A DNA stretch of 15,109 nucleotides from Planctomycetota bacterium (GCA_021818605.1 JAKAUH010000935.1:1-15109); one strand, 5' to 3'. Numbered from the stretch's first letter, positions 1 to 8,773 are shown. Made by a program: numbers and translations. The notes: generated by a model not told the origin, from the sequence alone.

Positions 1-1
1 C

Positions 2-307
2 CTGGGCATCGGCAGCACGACCAGGACCCGCCTGAACGTCGCATCCCGCAGGGGCGACCTCCCGGCGTTCGCTTATCTCCTGCACCTGGAGTTCCCCGAG
101 CCGGGCATGTTCCTGTTCGAGAGGCTGCTCCAGGGGCCGTTGCGGCGATGGCTCCTCTGGGACCCTGAGTGGATGGTCAAGCAACTCTACGCATGCGGCG
201 AGGCCGGGTTGATCGCCAAGGTCAGCGAGATCGACGGGACCCGCCAGTTCACCACCAAGCATCACCTGGACGAGGCGGTCGGCCCGATCGTGTCCCTGAT
301 CCATTGA
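2..307 (+). CDS. 3' end of an unidentified gene upstream of brxB (partial)
   Basis: This frame is open from the left edge of the window to a TGA at 305-307, giving the last 101 residues of a protein whose start lies outside. The tail contains a stretch rich in aromatic and charged residues (PEPGMFLFERLLQG) followed by a helix and a strand-like segment (GLIAKVSEIDGTRQF) that could be a small winged-helix-like fold. The stop lies 2 bp before the brxB start, so the gene is probably cotranscribed. By position in type 1 BREX it would be brxA (DUF1819). From the look of the tail, a DUF4007-type protein, which I associate with type 4 BREX and phosphorothioation loci, is equally possible. I do not recognise it firmly and assign no function. 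The start is not visible. Confidence 0.7.
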   Translation: MGIGSTTRTRLNVASRRGDLPAFAYLLHLEFPEPGMFLFERLLQGPLRRWLLWDPEWMVKQLYACGEAGLIAKVSEIDGTRQFTTKHHLDEAVGPIVSLIH

Positions 308-309
308 GC

Positions 310-852
310 ATGCCCATGAAGCTGTCCGACCACGAGATTAACTCGGCCCTGCGGGACCGGCTCCAGATGCCCACCGGCCGCCACCTGTACGCCATCCTCG
401 GGACCTACGGGGCGCTGGAGCGGTACGAGCGGGTCTCGTTGTCGCAAGCCCTCGGTGCCGATGGCAAACCGCTCAGGCCGCCGGTCAACCTCAATCGTGC
501 CCTGCTCAACCGCATCCCCGACGATGAGCTGAAGGAGCTCTCTGAGAACGAGGCCAGGCGGTCCCAGAGCGTCAAGCAGCGGCTCGCCGAGGAGTTCGAC
601 CGCCTGCTCGTCGAGGAGCTGGAAGCCGGCCCCTTCGTCGCCCTCAAGCAGGTCGAACTGGTCTTCGCCTACGACCTGGAGTTGAACTATCTGCGGACAC
701 GGGGCGTCAACCAGAAGCACATCCTGCTGCTCTTGCCGGGCCGGCGGGACGGCGACCGGATCACGCTCTTCCACGAGGCGTCCCCGGCCTGCCACCGCAC
801 GCTCCCGGCCGGGGTCGTGCCCGAGAACCACCTGTGGGAGTTGGTCCAATGA
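310..852 (+). CDS. brxB: BrxB-like BREX protein (DUF1788-like)
   Basis: This is a 180-residue protein. BrxB proteins are small (about 200 residues), their biochemical role is unknown, and they always accompany BrxC. The N-terminal half is helical and charged, with a low-complexity acidic/basic segment near residues 70-95. The second half carries a hydrophobic strand, LELVFAYDLELNY-like, and then ILLLLPGRRDGDRITLF at about residues 137-153. This resembles the conserved BrxB region in which a hydrophobic strand ends in a PG turn followed by a second strand. The identification rests on that pattern, the size and the position directly before brxC; overall similarity is divergent. ATG at 310 is chosen because it lies 2 bp after the previous stop; ATG at 316 is an alternative. 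The stop overlaps the next start (ATGA, 849-852), implying translational coupling with brxC. Confidence 0.65.
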   Translation: MPMKLSDHEINSALRDRLQMPTGRHLYAILGTYGALERYERVSLSQALGADGKPLRPPVNLNRALLNRIPDDELKELSENEARRSQSVKQRLAEEFDRLLVEELEAGPFVALKQVELVFAYDLELNYLRTRGVNQKHILLLLPGRRDGDRITLFHEASPACHRTLPAGVVPENHLWELVQ

Positions 853-3800
853 GCAAGACCGTCTTCCAGCGCAAGTCGCTCGACCAACTCTGCACGGTGC
901 CCAAGGACATCATCGACGTCTACGTGGTCGAGCACCACATCTGGGCCGGGGGCGGCTCATCCGAGGCGAAGAAGGCCCGCAAGCCCGAGCACAAGACCGT
1001 CCGGGAGTTCCTGATCGATCCGGTGCGGCCCCTGCTCAACGATGTCCTCAAGCAACTCGCCGCCCCATACAACCCCGCCGACAAGACCAGCCCCGTCGGC
1101 CAGGGGTGGTGGGTCCAGGCCGAGTTCGGCTCCGGCAAGTCGCACCTGCTCTCGTTCCTCGGTGCCCTGGCCCTGGGCGAGAAGGACGCCTGGGAGATCG
1201 TCCGGCAGAAGGAGGAGAATGCCGGCAAGGGCAAGCGGGAGTCGATCTACCAGTTCTACGAGAACGGCATCGCCAGGAAATCCGGGGCAAAGTCGAAGGG
1301 GATCTTCGTCGCCGTCAAGACGCTGGTCGGCCAGGGCGGCGGCACGGTCAGCGTCAACGACACGGGCCGGTCCCTGGCCGAGTACATCCTCGATGCCGTC
1401 CAGGAGCAGTTCCTCGCCGAGAACGGCCGGACGATCTCGCTCTACCCCGTGGAGATGCTGGCCGACCGCTTCCTCGACGAGGATTACGAACTGCTCCACA
1501 AGAAGCTGGCGTCGTTCCTCAAGGACCCCAACTTCTTCGACGAGGAGGAGCAGGAGGACCTCGACAAGTTCATGGCCGACCTCCGCAACACCAGGAAGCC
1601 GGCCGTGCGGAGGGACTGCGGCGATCGTCTCTGGCGGTTCTATCGGGACTATCTGAAGATGACCCCGCAGATGCCCGCCGAGAGCGAGCAAGTCCTGGAG
1701 AACATGGTCAGGCGGCTCCTGGCCGAGGGGTACGAGGGCGTCCTGCTCTTCCTCGATGAGGTCTCCCTCTTCTCCAGGATCCGCTCGGATGTCCAGAAGG
1801 TCGAGGACGAGAAGACGCTGGCCGTCCTGTCGAACCGGCTGGCGAAGGTCGCCTGCCTCCCCGTATGGACGGTCTGCACGGCCCAGCAGGCGATCGAGTC
1901 GAAGCTCGAAGGCTCGAAGAACATCATCGCCAACGACCGGCTCAAGAACATCCCCCTGCTGAACAACCGGCAGAACTTCTACGACATCATCCTCAACCGG
2001 GTCCGCACCATCACCGACGAGTCGGCCATCGAGCCCTACTTCGAGGATTACCGCCAGGGCTTCACCTGGCCCGAGGCGGAAGGGAAGGCCCGGTTCGTGG
2101 CGTACTTCCCGTTCTATCCTCGCGCCCTCGAAGTCCTCCGGTCGGTGAGCTACACCCTGACCACGCTTCGGTCGTCGGTGCATTTCATGCATCAGACCCT
2201 GAAGTCCCAGTGCAAGGCCCGGTCGAAGGAAATGATCTCGCTCTGGCAGATGTTCGACGACGTCGTGGAGTACCAGGAGGACCCCTCGGGCACGACGGCC
2301 GGGATCGCTGCCATCCAGACCCAGTTCAATGACGAGTGGCGTTCCTACGAGGCGGCCCGTCGCACGATCGGCCTGGCGACCAGGGGTCGGCTCAAGGTCT
2401 ACGCCTCCCGCTGCGAGAAGATCCTCAAGACGCTGTTCCTCTACCACGTCGCCCGGATGGACACGGGCGGCCTGCCGGTCGAGGAGATCATGAACAGCGT
2501 CATGGAATGGCAGGACCACGCCGAAGACCAGCAGGCCGACTCCCAGGACAACCTCGACCACTACGAGGTCCTCTGCGAGGAGCTCGAGACCCAGGTGCCC
2601 CAGGTCCGCAAGGTCGGCAAGAACTACGTCTTCGAGCCGACCGGCGGCAAGATCGACATCAAGCAGTTGTTCGAGAAGGCCCGCAGCCAGGCCGAGGGGC
2701 ATCAGGTCCAGCAACGCAACGCCTGGGAGAAACTCCTCGGACTGGAAGACTGGAAGATCGAAAGTCCGATCCTCACCATCAACCTGACCCAGGGCGTCAG
2801 GTCGATCTTCCGAGGGCTCGCCCCGGCCGAGCAGAAGGACATCGAGGTCTCCTGGCACAACCGGACGATCAAGGGCCGGGTCACCATGCGGGACCTGCTC
2901 GATGCCGCCACCCGTCACATTCCTTTGCCGACCCTCAACACCGCCGAGACCGACCTCGACTTCGCCGTCTTCATCAGCAGCAAGCCTTGTGGCGACATGG
3001 TAGCCGAACTCGCCAGGCGGACCAAAGATCCCCGAGTCCTCTTCTGGACTCCCGATGATCGAAACCAGTCGGAGCAGGACCGGCTGCTCGACTTCGCCGC
3101 CTATCGGGAACTCGTGGCCGAGTACAACAACAAGGACAGCCAGGACGCCAGGGACGTCATGAACTGGGTCTCCGACCGGCTGCGGAACGAGATCGGCCGC
3201 ATCTACAAGATCGTGCCCGACAGCTACGCCCGAGGCCGGATCGCCGCCGCCGACCATGGCCACCTAAACTTCACCTGCGAGGGCGAACTCCCCGCCATCC
3301 TGGAGCCCCTCGTCGCCCAGGTGCTCGACGCCACCTACGCCTCGGCCACGATCGATTTCTCCTCGGCACCGGCCCCGTTCGACGACGCCGAGGCGATCAA
3401 GGTCATCAACGGCATCGTCCGCATGAACGAGATCCCCAGGAACACGAAGCCGACCAAGGAGACCAGCGCCTCCGAGAACTACGGCTACGCTCTCGGGATC
3501 ATGAAGAAGACCGGGCTCAAGAAGCTCGACACCGACGGTTGCGTCTTCGTCGAGGATCTCGAAGCGTGGATCGAGGCCCAGATCGGCGAGGGGGGCGGGT
3601 CGATCCCCGTCCCGTCGCTCTACAAGAACTTCACCGGAATCGGCGGCCCGAACGGCAAGAATTACGGGCTGTCCCGCCGGATGATCGATGTGTACCTCCT
3701 GAGCCTCGTGCGCCAGGGGAAGCTGCGGGTCTCGCTGTCGGGAAGGGCGGCCGCCACGGCTGAGTTCATCGACTACTCGAACGTCGAAGAAGTCGCCTTC

Positions 3801-5120
3801 AACGCCGCCCTGCTCAACGGCATGGCGAAGGTCCAGCGGCTCAAGGCCCCGGAGGGCTGGGCGGTGCTTGCCCCGTACGCCGCCGTCCTCCTGGACGACG
3901 AGACGATCAGGACGGTCCAGCAGGACGCCGACATCCAGAAGGCCGTCATGTGGCTCCTCGAATACCACACCGCCAGCAAGCCCGAGGCCGCCACGCTGGC
4001 CGATCGCCTGAAGGACCTGTTCGACGAGATCCGCCAGGCCAACCCGGTGGCCGAGACGCTGGCCGACTGGAAGGCGTTCTTCGACGCCGAGATCGACAGG
4101 TCGGACCCGATCACCCTCCTGCGGAATGCCCTGGATCGTGCCTTCGGCTACAAGGTGTACCAGGAGAACGAGGCCAAGCCGTCCGAAGTGGACGACCTGG
4201 CGACCCGCAAGCGGACCTGGGAGCGGGCCGCCGCCTTCGCCCAGCACGACCGGGAGGTCCGGGCCGCCGTCCGTTATGCCAAACTCAAGGTTTCGCCCAC
4301 GGGCGTGCTGGCGGAACTGGCGGGCAAGATCAAGGCCCTTGCGAAAATCCTGACGAACCTCGATGGGCTGATGGAATCGGAGGCCAGGCTCCAGGCCCAA
4401 CTGCTCGACCCGCTGGATGAAGTCAGGGAGACGTACCGGACCCGCTACCTCCAGGCGTACGACAACGTAACAGGCCGGTGCGAGGCGGTCCGGTCGGAGA
4501 TCGATGGCCTCGCCCGCTCGCCGGAGATGAAGGCCCTGGAGGCGATGGCGACGATCGACGCCCTGGGGAAGATCGATGTCGCCCGCCTCAAATCCGTTGT
4601 CGCCGCCTGCAAGGATCGCCTCTTCCAGACCGAGTGCGACCGCAACGATGTCGAGCGGGCCTTGCGGGACCGGCCGGACCCCGAAGGGTGCTCGCTCGAC
4701 ATGGACCGCGCCGACGACCTCATCCGCGAGGCCAACGAGGCCGCCGAGCGGGCGCGTTCGGTGGTGCGGCACGAGCTCGTCTCGGTCGCCGGGCTGCTGC
4801 GGCAACCGGCCCTCTGGTCGCACCTGGAACAGGGGCGCAAAGAGCCCTTCATCGCCGAAGTGCTGGCGACGGCGGACGCCGGGTCGCTCGCCGACCTCCT
4901 GGCCGACCGCCTGCCCGGCCATCCCGAGCGCGCGAGCCTGCTGGCGAAGTTCCTCAGGCGGGTCGTGGTCAGGACCGTGCGGATCGAGGATTTCCGCCCG
5001 GCGAAGTCGACGATCGAGAAGGCCGAGATCGAGCAGGTCGTCGGTGAGTTCCGCCGGTTCCTCGAGACGGCCGCGGGCGGCGACGGGGCGGACCAGCGTA
5101 CAATACTGGAGATCCGATAA
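849..5120 (+). CDS. brxC: BREX P-loop ATPase BrxC/PglY
   Basis: This 1423-residue cytoplasmic protein is the large ATPase present in all BREX types; BrxC/PglY is thought to power or organise the BREX complex. A Walker A motif, FGSGKSH, is centred on Lys97 after an N-terminal domain of about 90 residues. A hydrophobic strand ending in Asp303-Glu304 (LLFLDEVSLF) is the Walker B. A conserved-looking stretch around residues 357-395 (KNIIANDRLKN, then NRVRTI) fits the sensor and arginine-finger part of the ATPase core. The C-terminal third is highly charged and probably coiled coil (about residues 1190-1330). The length is at the upper end for the family (about 1200 is common). The ATG at 849 is preferred over an in-frame ATG at 834 because it gives the MSKTVFQRKSLDQL start and the ATGA overlap with brxB. 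No frameshift is seen. Whether it is the BrxC or the PglY (DUF6079) subgroup cannot be settled by eye. Confidence 0.88.
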   Translation: MSKTVFQRKSLDQLCTVPKDIIDVYVVEHHIWAGGGSSEAKKARKPEHKTVREFLIDPVRPLLNDVLKQLAAPYNPADKTSPVGQGWWVQAEFGSGKSHLLSFLGALALGEKDAWEIVRQKEENAGKGKRESIYQFYENGIARKSGAKSKGIFVAVKTLVGQGGGTVSVNDTGRSLAEYILDAVQEQFLAENGRTISLYPVEMLADRFLDEDYELLHKKLASFLKDPNFFDEEEQEDLDKFMADLRNTRKPAVRRDCGDRLWRFYRDYLKMTPQMPAESEQVLENMVRRLLAEGYEGVLLFLDEVSLFSRIRSDVQKVEDEKTLAVLSNRLAKVACLPVWTVCTAQQAIESKLEGSKNIIANDRLKNIPLLNNRQNFYDIILNRVRTITDESAIEPYFEDYRQGFTWPEAEGKARFVAYFPFYPRALEVLRSVSYTLTTLRSSVHFMHQTLKSQCKARSKEMISLWQMFDDVVEYQEDPSGTTAGIAAIQTQFNDEWRSYEAARRTIGLATRGRLKVYASRCEKILKTLFLYHVARMDTGGLPVEEIMNSVMEWQDHAEDQQADSQDNLDHYEVLCEELETQVPQVRKVGKNYVFEPTGGKIDIKQLFEKARSQAEGHQVQQRNAWEKLLGLEDWKIESPILTINLTQGVRSIFRGLAPAEQKDIEVSWHNRTIKGRVTMRDLLDAATRHIPLPTLNTAETDLDFAVFISSKPCGDMVAELARRTKDPRVLFWTPDDRNQSEQDRLLDFAAYRELVAEYNNKDSQDARDVMNWVSDRLRNEIGRIYKIVPDSYARGRIAAADHGHLNFTCEGELPAILEPLVAQVLDATYASATIDFSSAPAPFDDAEAIKVINGIVRMNEIPRNTKPTKETSASENYGYALGIMKKTGLKKLDTDGCVFVEDLEAWIEAQIGEGGGSIPVPSLYKNFTGIGGPNGKNYGLSRRMIDVYLLSLVRQGKLRVSLSGRAAATAEFIDYSNVEEVAFNAALLNGMAKVQRLKAPEGWAVLAPYAAVLLDDETIRTVQQDADIQKAVMWLLEYHTASKPEAATLADRLKDLFDEIRQANPVAETLADWKAFFDAEIDRSDPITLLRNALDRAFGYKVYQENEAKPSEVDDLATRKRTWERAAAFAQHDREVRAAVRYAKLKVSPTGVLAELAGKIKALAKILTNLDGLMESEARLQAQLLDPLDEVRETYRTRYLQAYDNVTGRCEAVRSEIDGLARSPEMKALEAMATIDALGKIDVARLKSVVAACKDRLFQTECDRNDVERALRDRPDPEGCSLDMDRADDLIREANEAAERARSVVRHELVSVAGLLRQPALWSHLEQGRKEPFIAEVLATADAGSLADLLADRLPGHPERASLLAKFLRRVVVRTVRIEDFRPAKSTIEKAEIEQVVGEFRRFLETAAGGDGADQRTILEIR
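5099..5104 (+). promoter_or_regulatory. possible -10 element before the first toxin-antitoxin pair
   Basis: TACAAT lies in the last codons of brxC, about 75 bp before the antitoxin start. It is close to the bacterial -10 consensus, and the following 58-bp gap (5121-5178) is the longest between genes inside the cluster. There is no convincing -35 box at the correct distance and the surroundings are very GC-rich. It may drive the toxin-antitoxin pair and methylase separately from the BREX operon, but chance occurrence is quite possible. Confidence 0.2.
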
Positions 5121-5178
5121 ATCGTCGGTCCGCCGCCCTCGGCCGGGAACGAGACCCATCGATCAAGGAGTCCCCGAT

Positions 5179-5511
5179 ATGACCACGACCACGATCACGA
5201 TCGAGATTTCCGGGCCCCCCGCGGAGAAGCTGCGGCACCTCGTTGAGTCCGAGCGCCGCAGCGAGGCGGAGATCGTCGGCGACGCTCTGGAGGCCTACGC
5301 GACCGCGAAGCGCCGCTTGCCCCGCGGAGTGGGCAAGTACCGGAGCGATCCGACAGTGGCGCCGTCGACCGGCCGGAAAACGGGAGCCGGATTTCTCCGC
5401 ACCGAGGGCGCCCTCGCGGACGACACCGAATGGGACGCCATCATGGCGGAAATCTACCAGGATCGGAAGCGGGACCGACGCCCTCCGTTTCCCGACCTGG
5501 GGGAGCCATGA
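5179..5511 (+). CDS. VapB-like antitoxin with ribbon-helix-helix N-terminus
   Basis: This 110-residue protein probably neutralises the VapC toxin encoded next and represses their shared promoter. Residues 1-45 begin with a threonine/isoleucine-rich strand (TTTTITIEI) followed by two helices (AEKLRHLVESERRSEAE, then IVGDALEAY), the layout of a ribbon-helix-helix DNA-binding domain. Residues 69-97 (GAGFLRTEGALADD..., then EWDAIM, EIY) closely match the C-terminus of the antitoxin at 8520-8762: 18 of 28 identical in my ungapped alignment. This is probably the toxin-wrapping tail. AAGGAG at 5165-5170 lies 8 nt before the ATG at 5179. The stop overlaps the toxin start (ATGA, 5508-5511). The pair sits between brxC and the methylase in the same orientation. 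Confidence 0.75.
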   Translation: MTTTTITIEISGPPAEKLRHLVESERRSEAEIVGDALEAYATAKRRLPRGVGKYRSDPTVAPSTGRKTGAGFLRTEGALADDTEWDAIMAEIYQDRKRDRRPPFPDLGEP

Positions 5512-5906
5512 CCTTTCTCCTGGACACGGACACGTGCTCCGCGCACATGCGACGGCCCGCGACGTTGGCCCACCGATTCATCCAGTACACGGGCCAGGTC
5601 GCCATCTCCACGGTTACGTTGGCCGAATTGTATGCGGGTGCGTACAAGCACTCGAAGCCGAAGCGGTTGTTGGTCCTGATTGCCGACCTCCTGCAAGAAG
5701 TTGACGTGATCGACCTCGATTCGACCTGTGCCGAGAGGTTCGGGCAAGTGCGAGGCACGCTCCTGCAACAAGGGATTTCGGTGCCAACAGCCGACCTGCT
5801 GATCGCTTCCGTGGCCCTGGTCCACGACCTGACACTGGTGACCCACAACACGGCCGATTATCGGAACATCCCGGGGCTGCGACTCGACGACTGGCTGATC
5901 CCTTGA
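5508..5906 (+). CDS. vapC: VapC-type PIN-domain ribonuclease toxin (first copy)
   Basis: This 132-residue PIN-domain protein is predicted to be a metal-dependent RNase that cuts RNA when freed from its antitoxin. PIN hallmarks are Asp6 in the N-terminal strand (FLLDTDTC), Glu40 in LAELYAGA, Asp96 in TADLLIASVALVHD, and the closing LVTHNTADYRNIPGL segment with Asn114 and Asp117. The length is normal for VapC, so it appears intact. It is a homologue of the VapC at 9010-9408: both are 132 residues, and 73 positions are identical in an ungapped hand alignment. The ATG at 5508 is chosen for the ATGA coupling with the antitoxin; the frame is open further upstream but only inside the antitoxin gene. 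A 45-bp gap separates it from the methylase. The RNA target cannot be inferred. Confidence 0.88.
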   Translation: MTFLLDTDTCSAHMRRPATLAHRFIQYTGQVAISTVTLAELYAGAYKHSKPKRLLVLIADLLQEVDVIDLDSTCAERFGQVRGTLLQQGISVPTADLLIASVALVHDLTLVTHNTADYRNIPGLRLDDWLIP

Positions 5907-5951
5907 GTCCATCCAGAGCCTCGGTCCTCATCACATCGCGAGAGGCGAACC

Positions 5952-8504
5952 ATGGCCAGGAACAACCGCGGCACCCCCCTGTTCCCCGCACCGGCGACGG
6001 TGATGCGGGAGGTCTCGTACTCCGGCGACAAGCCCAATCCGGACCTCCGCGCGTTCGTCGAGAAAAACGCCACGCCGTATGACCCCGACGCCGACGACTA
6101 CGACGTTCCGGCCTTCAACCAGCCGATCGAGACCACCAAGGCGACGGCCATCTACAACATGCACGTCTACTGGTCCAAGAAGCCGCACACCGCCATCCGG
6201 CAATACATCCAGCATTACACGAAGCCCGGCGAGCTCGTGCTCGATCCCTTCTGCGGCTCGGGTGGGACGGCCCTGGCCGCACTCCTTGACGGACGCAAGG
6301 CCATCGCCATCGACCGCAGCCCCGCGGCCACCTTCATCGCCAAGAACCATTGCACGCCCGTCGATCCCGACGCCCTCCGCGCGGCGTTCCAGCGCGTCCG
6401 GCGCGAGATCCAGCCCGAGATCGACTGGCTCTACGAAACCCGCTGCGACCGTTGCGGCGGCAAGGCCACCACCGGATACACCGTCTACAGCCAGGTCTTC
6501 CAGTGCCCGCGCTGCCTGGCAAAGATCCCGCTCTACGACTGCGGCGCCGACGAGGCCGAGACCGCCAGCGGCAAGACGAAGGCGGTCAATGTCTGCCCGA
6601 AATGCCAGAAAAATGGCTTCACCGAGATCATCCGCTCGCAGAGCGAGAAGTTCGGCTATGTGCCCGTTAAGGTCGTGTATCACTGCGAAAACGGGTGCAA
6701 GCCGGCCCGCGAGGAGCGGTTCCACGACGAGGAATCCGCCGAAAAACGCTCGTACTTCGAGAAGTATGATCTCGGAAAGGTCCAGGAGATCCAGCGGAAG
6801 CCGGTGCCGCATTGGTATCCCGACGGCTTCGACATGACATGGATGAGTCGATACCAGAGAGACGCCCTTCAATATTATGGTGTCAAACAAGTCGCCGACA
6901 TGTTCACCAGGCGAAACCTCTGGGCGCTCGCCACGATCCGCCAGGCGATCGGCAAGATCGGAGACCCGGCGATCCGCGATGCACTACTTTTTGGGCTCAG
7001 CGGTATCACGCTCAATTCGAGCAGGTTGTACAAAGAGCGCGAGAGCGGGCGGGGCATATCAAACGGGACTTACTACCTTCCGCAGATTTGCAGGGAGATG
7101 GTTGTCACGAACGGATTTGACTACAAGGTCGAGAGTCAGTTGATCCCGGCATTCGAGAAAGTCAGTGACGTCCAACCTCGGGACACCTGCATCTCGACCC
7201 AATCGTCCACGGACATGGCGGCCATTCCTGCCAATTCGATCGATTACATTTTCACCGACCCTCCCTATGCCGACAAGGTGCAGTACGGCGAGCTGAATTT
7301 CGTCTGGGAAGCCTGGCTCGGCTTCGATACGAGCTGGCACGACGAGGAGATCATCGTCAACGAGGTGCGGGGCCGGTCGGAGGCCGACTGGGCGGCGATG
7401 ATGAAGCGGGCGATGGCCGAGTGTTATCGCGTGCTCAGGCCGGGGCGATGGCTGAGCCTCTGCTACCACGACACATCCGAAGGGACCTGGGCCCTGATCC
7501 AGGACGTCATGGCCGAGGTCGGCTTCGTGGTGGACAGGTCCGAGAAGGCGCTGTTCATCGACGCGGCGCAGAAGTCGTACAACCAGCAGACGGCCGACAA
7601 GACCACCAAGCGGGACCTGGTGCTGAACTTCCGCAAGCCGAAGGTGACGACCGAGCATTACATCGCCCGCCAGGTTGACGGCCGCACGTTCACCGAGGCG
7701 GCCTCTCAGGTCATCCGCGACTACCTGACGGCCCACCCCGGCGCCACCAGGGACCGGATCTATGACGAGCTCGTGAGCCGGATGGTCCAGACGGGCAAGA
7801 TGGAGGCCCACGACTTCAATGCTCTCCTGCGTGGCGTGGCCGAGGAGGTCCAGGAGCCGGTCAAGGAGAACCTGTTCGACAACAAGGAGCCCGACCTCTT
7901 CGGCTCCCACGTCTCCAGCCGTTGGTATCTCAAGGAGACCGCCGACGAGGTGGACACGGCCGAGCAGGAGAAGGAGGACGCCGCCGCCGCCCGCCTCGAA
8001 AAGCACATGGCCGCCCACCTCCGCAAGCACCCCGAGAACGAGGGCGTCCACTACAGCGACCTCTTCGAGCAATATCTCCCGATCGCCGAAAAGCCCAGGC
8101 GGCTCCTGGCCGACTGGCTCCTCGAGTACTTCTTCAAGACGGCCGCCGGCACCTGGCGTCCCCCCGCTGACGACAGGGAGCGGACGCAGAAGGCCGCCCT
8201 CCGTCAGACCGGCACGCTACGCCGGATCAAGCGGTTCGCCAACGCCCTGATCGATGGCGTGCCCGTGCGGGACAAGGACCGCCCCGGCAGCGACCGGACG
8301 CTCGCCGACTGGATTCGCCAGTGCCGCCGTGCCGGCCTCTTCGAGCAAGGCCGTGCCCTGTACGAGAAGGGCGGCCTGAACCTCGACCGCCTCAATGAGA
8401 CCGAACAGATCGAGGTCGAGGACGATTACCGCATCTGCGTTCGCCGGGGGGCGGCGGTCGAGGCCAGGCCCCGCCGCAAGCGCCGGACCAGGGACGAGCC
8501 GTGA
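5952..8504 (+). CDS. BREX-associated DNA methyltransferase, noncanonical PglX replacement
   Basis: This 850-residue enzyme is predicted to transfer a methyl group from S-adenosylmethionine to an exocyclic amino group of adenine or cytosine, marking self DNA for the BREX system. An N-terminal MHVYWSKKPHTAIRQYI stretch precedes the S-adenosylmethionine motif DPFCGSGGT (Asp98-Thr106). The catalytic motif TDPPYAD (Asp436-Pro-Pro-Tyr439) comes about 330 residues later. Between them is a cysteine-rich insertion: Cys165/168, 185/188, 197, 215/218 and 245/249, probably zinc ribbons. A winged-helix-like segment lies at about 570-640, and a charged tail to 850 is of unknown role. Canonical PglX is about 1200 residues with an NPPY-type motif. 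This enzyme is closer in style to the COG1743/DUF1156 methylases of type 3 BREX, though the subfamily needs a profile search. GAGAGGCG at 5939-5946 supports the ATG at 5952. Base composition drops to about 53% GC at 6841-7260. Confidence 0.85.
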   Translation: MARNNRGTPLFPAPATVMREVSYSGDKPNPDLRAFVEKNATPYDPDADDYDVPAFNQPIETTKATAIYNMHVYWSKKPHTAIRQYIQHYTKPGELVLDPFCGSGGTALAALLDGRKAIAIDRSPAATFIAKNHCTPVDPDALRAAFQRVRREIQPEIDWLYETRCDRCGGKATTGYTVYSQVFQCPRCLAKIPLYDCGADEAETASGKTKAVNVCPKCQKNGFTEIIRSQSEKFGYVPVKVVYHCENGCKPAREERFHDEESAEKRSYFEKYDLGKVQEIQRKPVPHWYPDGFDMTWMSRYQRDALQYYGVKQVADMFTRRNLWALATIRQAIGKIGDPAIRDALLFGLSGITLNSSRLYKERESGRGISNGTYYLPQICREMVVTNGFDYKVESQLIPAFEKVSDVQPRDTCISTQSSTDMAAIPANSIDYIFTDPPYADKVQYGELNFVWEAWLGFDTSWHDEEIIVNEVRGRSEADWAAMMKRAMAECYRVLRPGRWLSLCYHDTSEGTWALIQDVMAEVGFVVDRSEKALFIDAAQKSYNQQTADKTTKRDLVLNFRKPKVTTEHYIARQVDGRTFTEAASQVIRDYLTAHPGATRDRIYDELVSRMVQTGKMEAHDFNALLRGVAEEVQEPVKENLFDNKEPDLFGSHVSSRWYLKETADEVDTAEQEKEDAAAARLEKHMAAHLRKHPENEGVHYSDLFEQYLPIAEKPRRLLADWLLEYFFKTAAGTWRPPADDRERTQKAALRQTGTLRRIKRFANALIDGVPVRDKDRPGSDRTLADWIRQCRRAGLFEQGRALYEKGGLNLDRLNETEQIEVEDDYRICVRRGAAVEARPRRKRRTRDEP

Positions 8505-8519
8505 CAACGGAGGGACATC

Positions 8520-8762
8520 ATGACCAGCAAGCTCGCACGGGGCGTCATCCACGGCCAGACGATCGAACTCAGCGAGGATCTGGGCCTGACCGAGGGCCAG
8601 GAGGTCGAGGTTCGGGTCAGGGTGATCAACACGGGAACGACGTGGGGCGAGGGTATCCTCCGTTCCGCTGGTGCACTCGTCGACGATCCGGAATGGGACG
8701 ATATCATGGAAGAGATCTACCGGAACCGGCATGGGATGAACCAGAGCGACAAGCAGCCATAG
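8520..8762 (+). CDS. VapB-like antitoxin, beta-rich N-terminus (first of tandem pair)
   Basis: This 80-residue protein starts with short strands, GVIHGQTIELSEDLGLTEGQ and EVEVRVRVI. This layout resembles small AbrB/DUF104-type antitoxins that partner PIN toxins and is quite unlike the ribbon-helix-helix start of the antitoxin at 5179-5511. Residues 42-70 (TWGEGILRSAGALVDD, PEWDDIMEEIY) match that antitoxin's C-terminus and are probably the toxin-binding tail. It begins 15 bp after the methylase stop, with GGAGG at 8508-8512 as ribosome binding site. It is followed by a second, paralogous antitoxin rather than directly by a toxin. It may help neutralise the VapC at 9010 or the homologous VapC at 5508, or be a leftover from a lost toxin. 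Confidence 0.75.
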   Translation: MTSKLARGVIHGQTIELSEDLGLTEGQEVEVRVRVINTGTTWGEGILRSAGALVDDPEWDDIMEEIYRNRHGMNQSDKQP

Positions 8763-8773
8763 GAGGACATGAG

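Noticed and set aside
957..3263. 768-residue open frame on the minus strand opposite brxC
   Set aside because: It lies wholly antisense to a well-supported gene with Walker motifs, and its translation is a biased Val/Leu/Gly/Asp/Glu string typical of the shadow of high-GC3 codons.
3264..5159. 631-residue minus-strand frame opposite the end of brxC
   Set aside because: Same antisense shadow effect; no recognisable motif, and it overlaps the real coding frame fully.
5931..6890. 319-residue minus-strand frame opposite the methylase N-terminus
   Set aside because: Antisense to the S-adenosylmethionine motif and zinc-ribbon coding region; no motif of its own.
7761..8504. Possible separate gene fused to the methylase C-terminus
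   Set aside because: The frame is continuous without internal ribosome binding site or stop, and the winged-helix-like segment leads smoothly into the tail, so it is treated as one protein.
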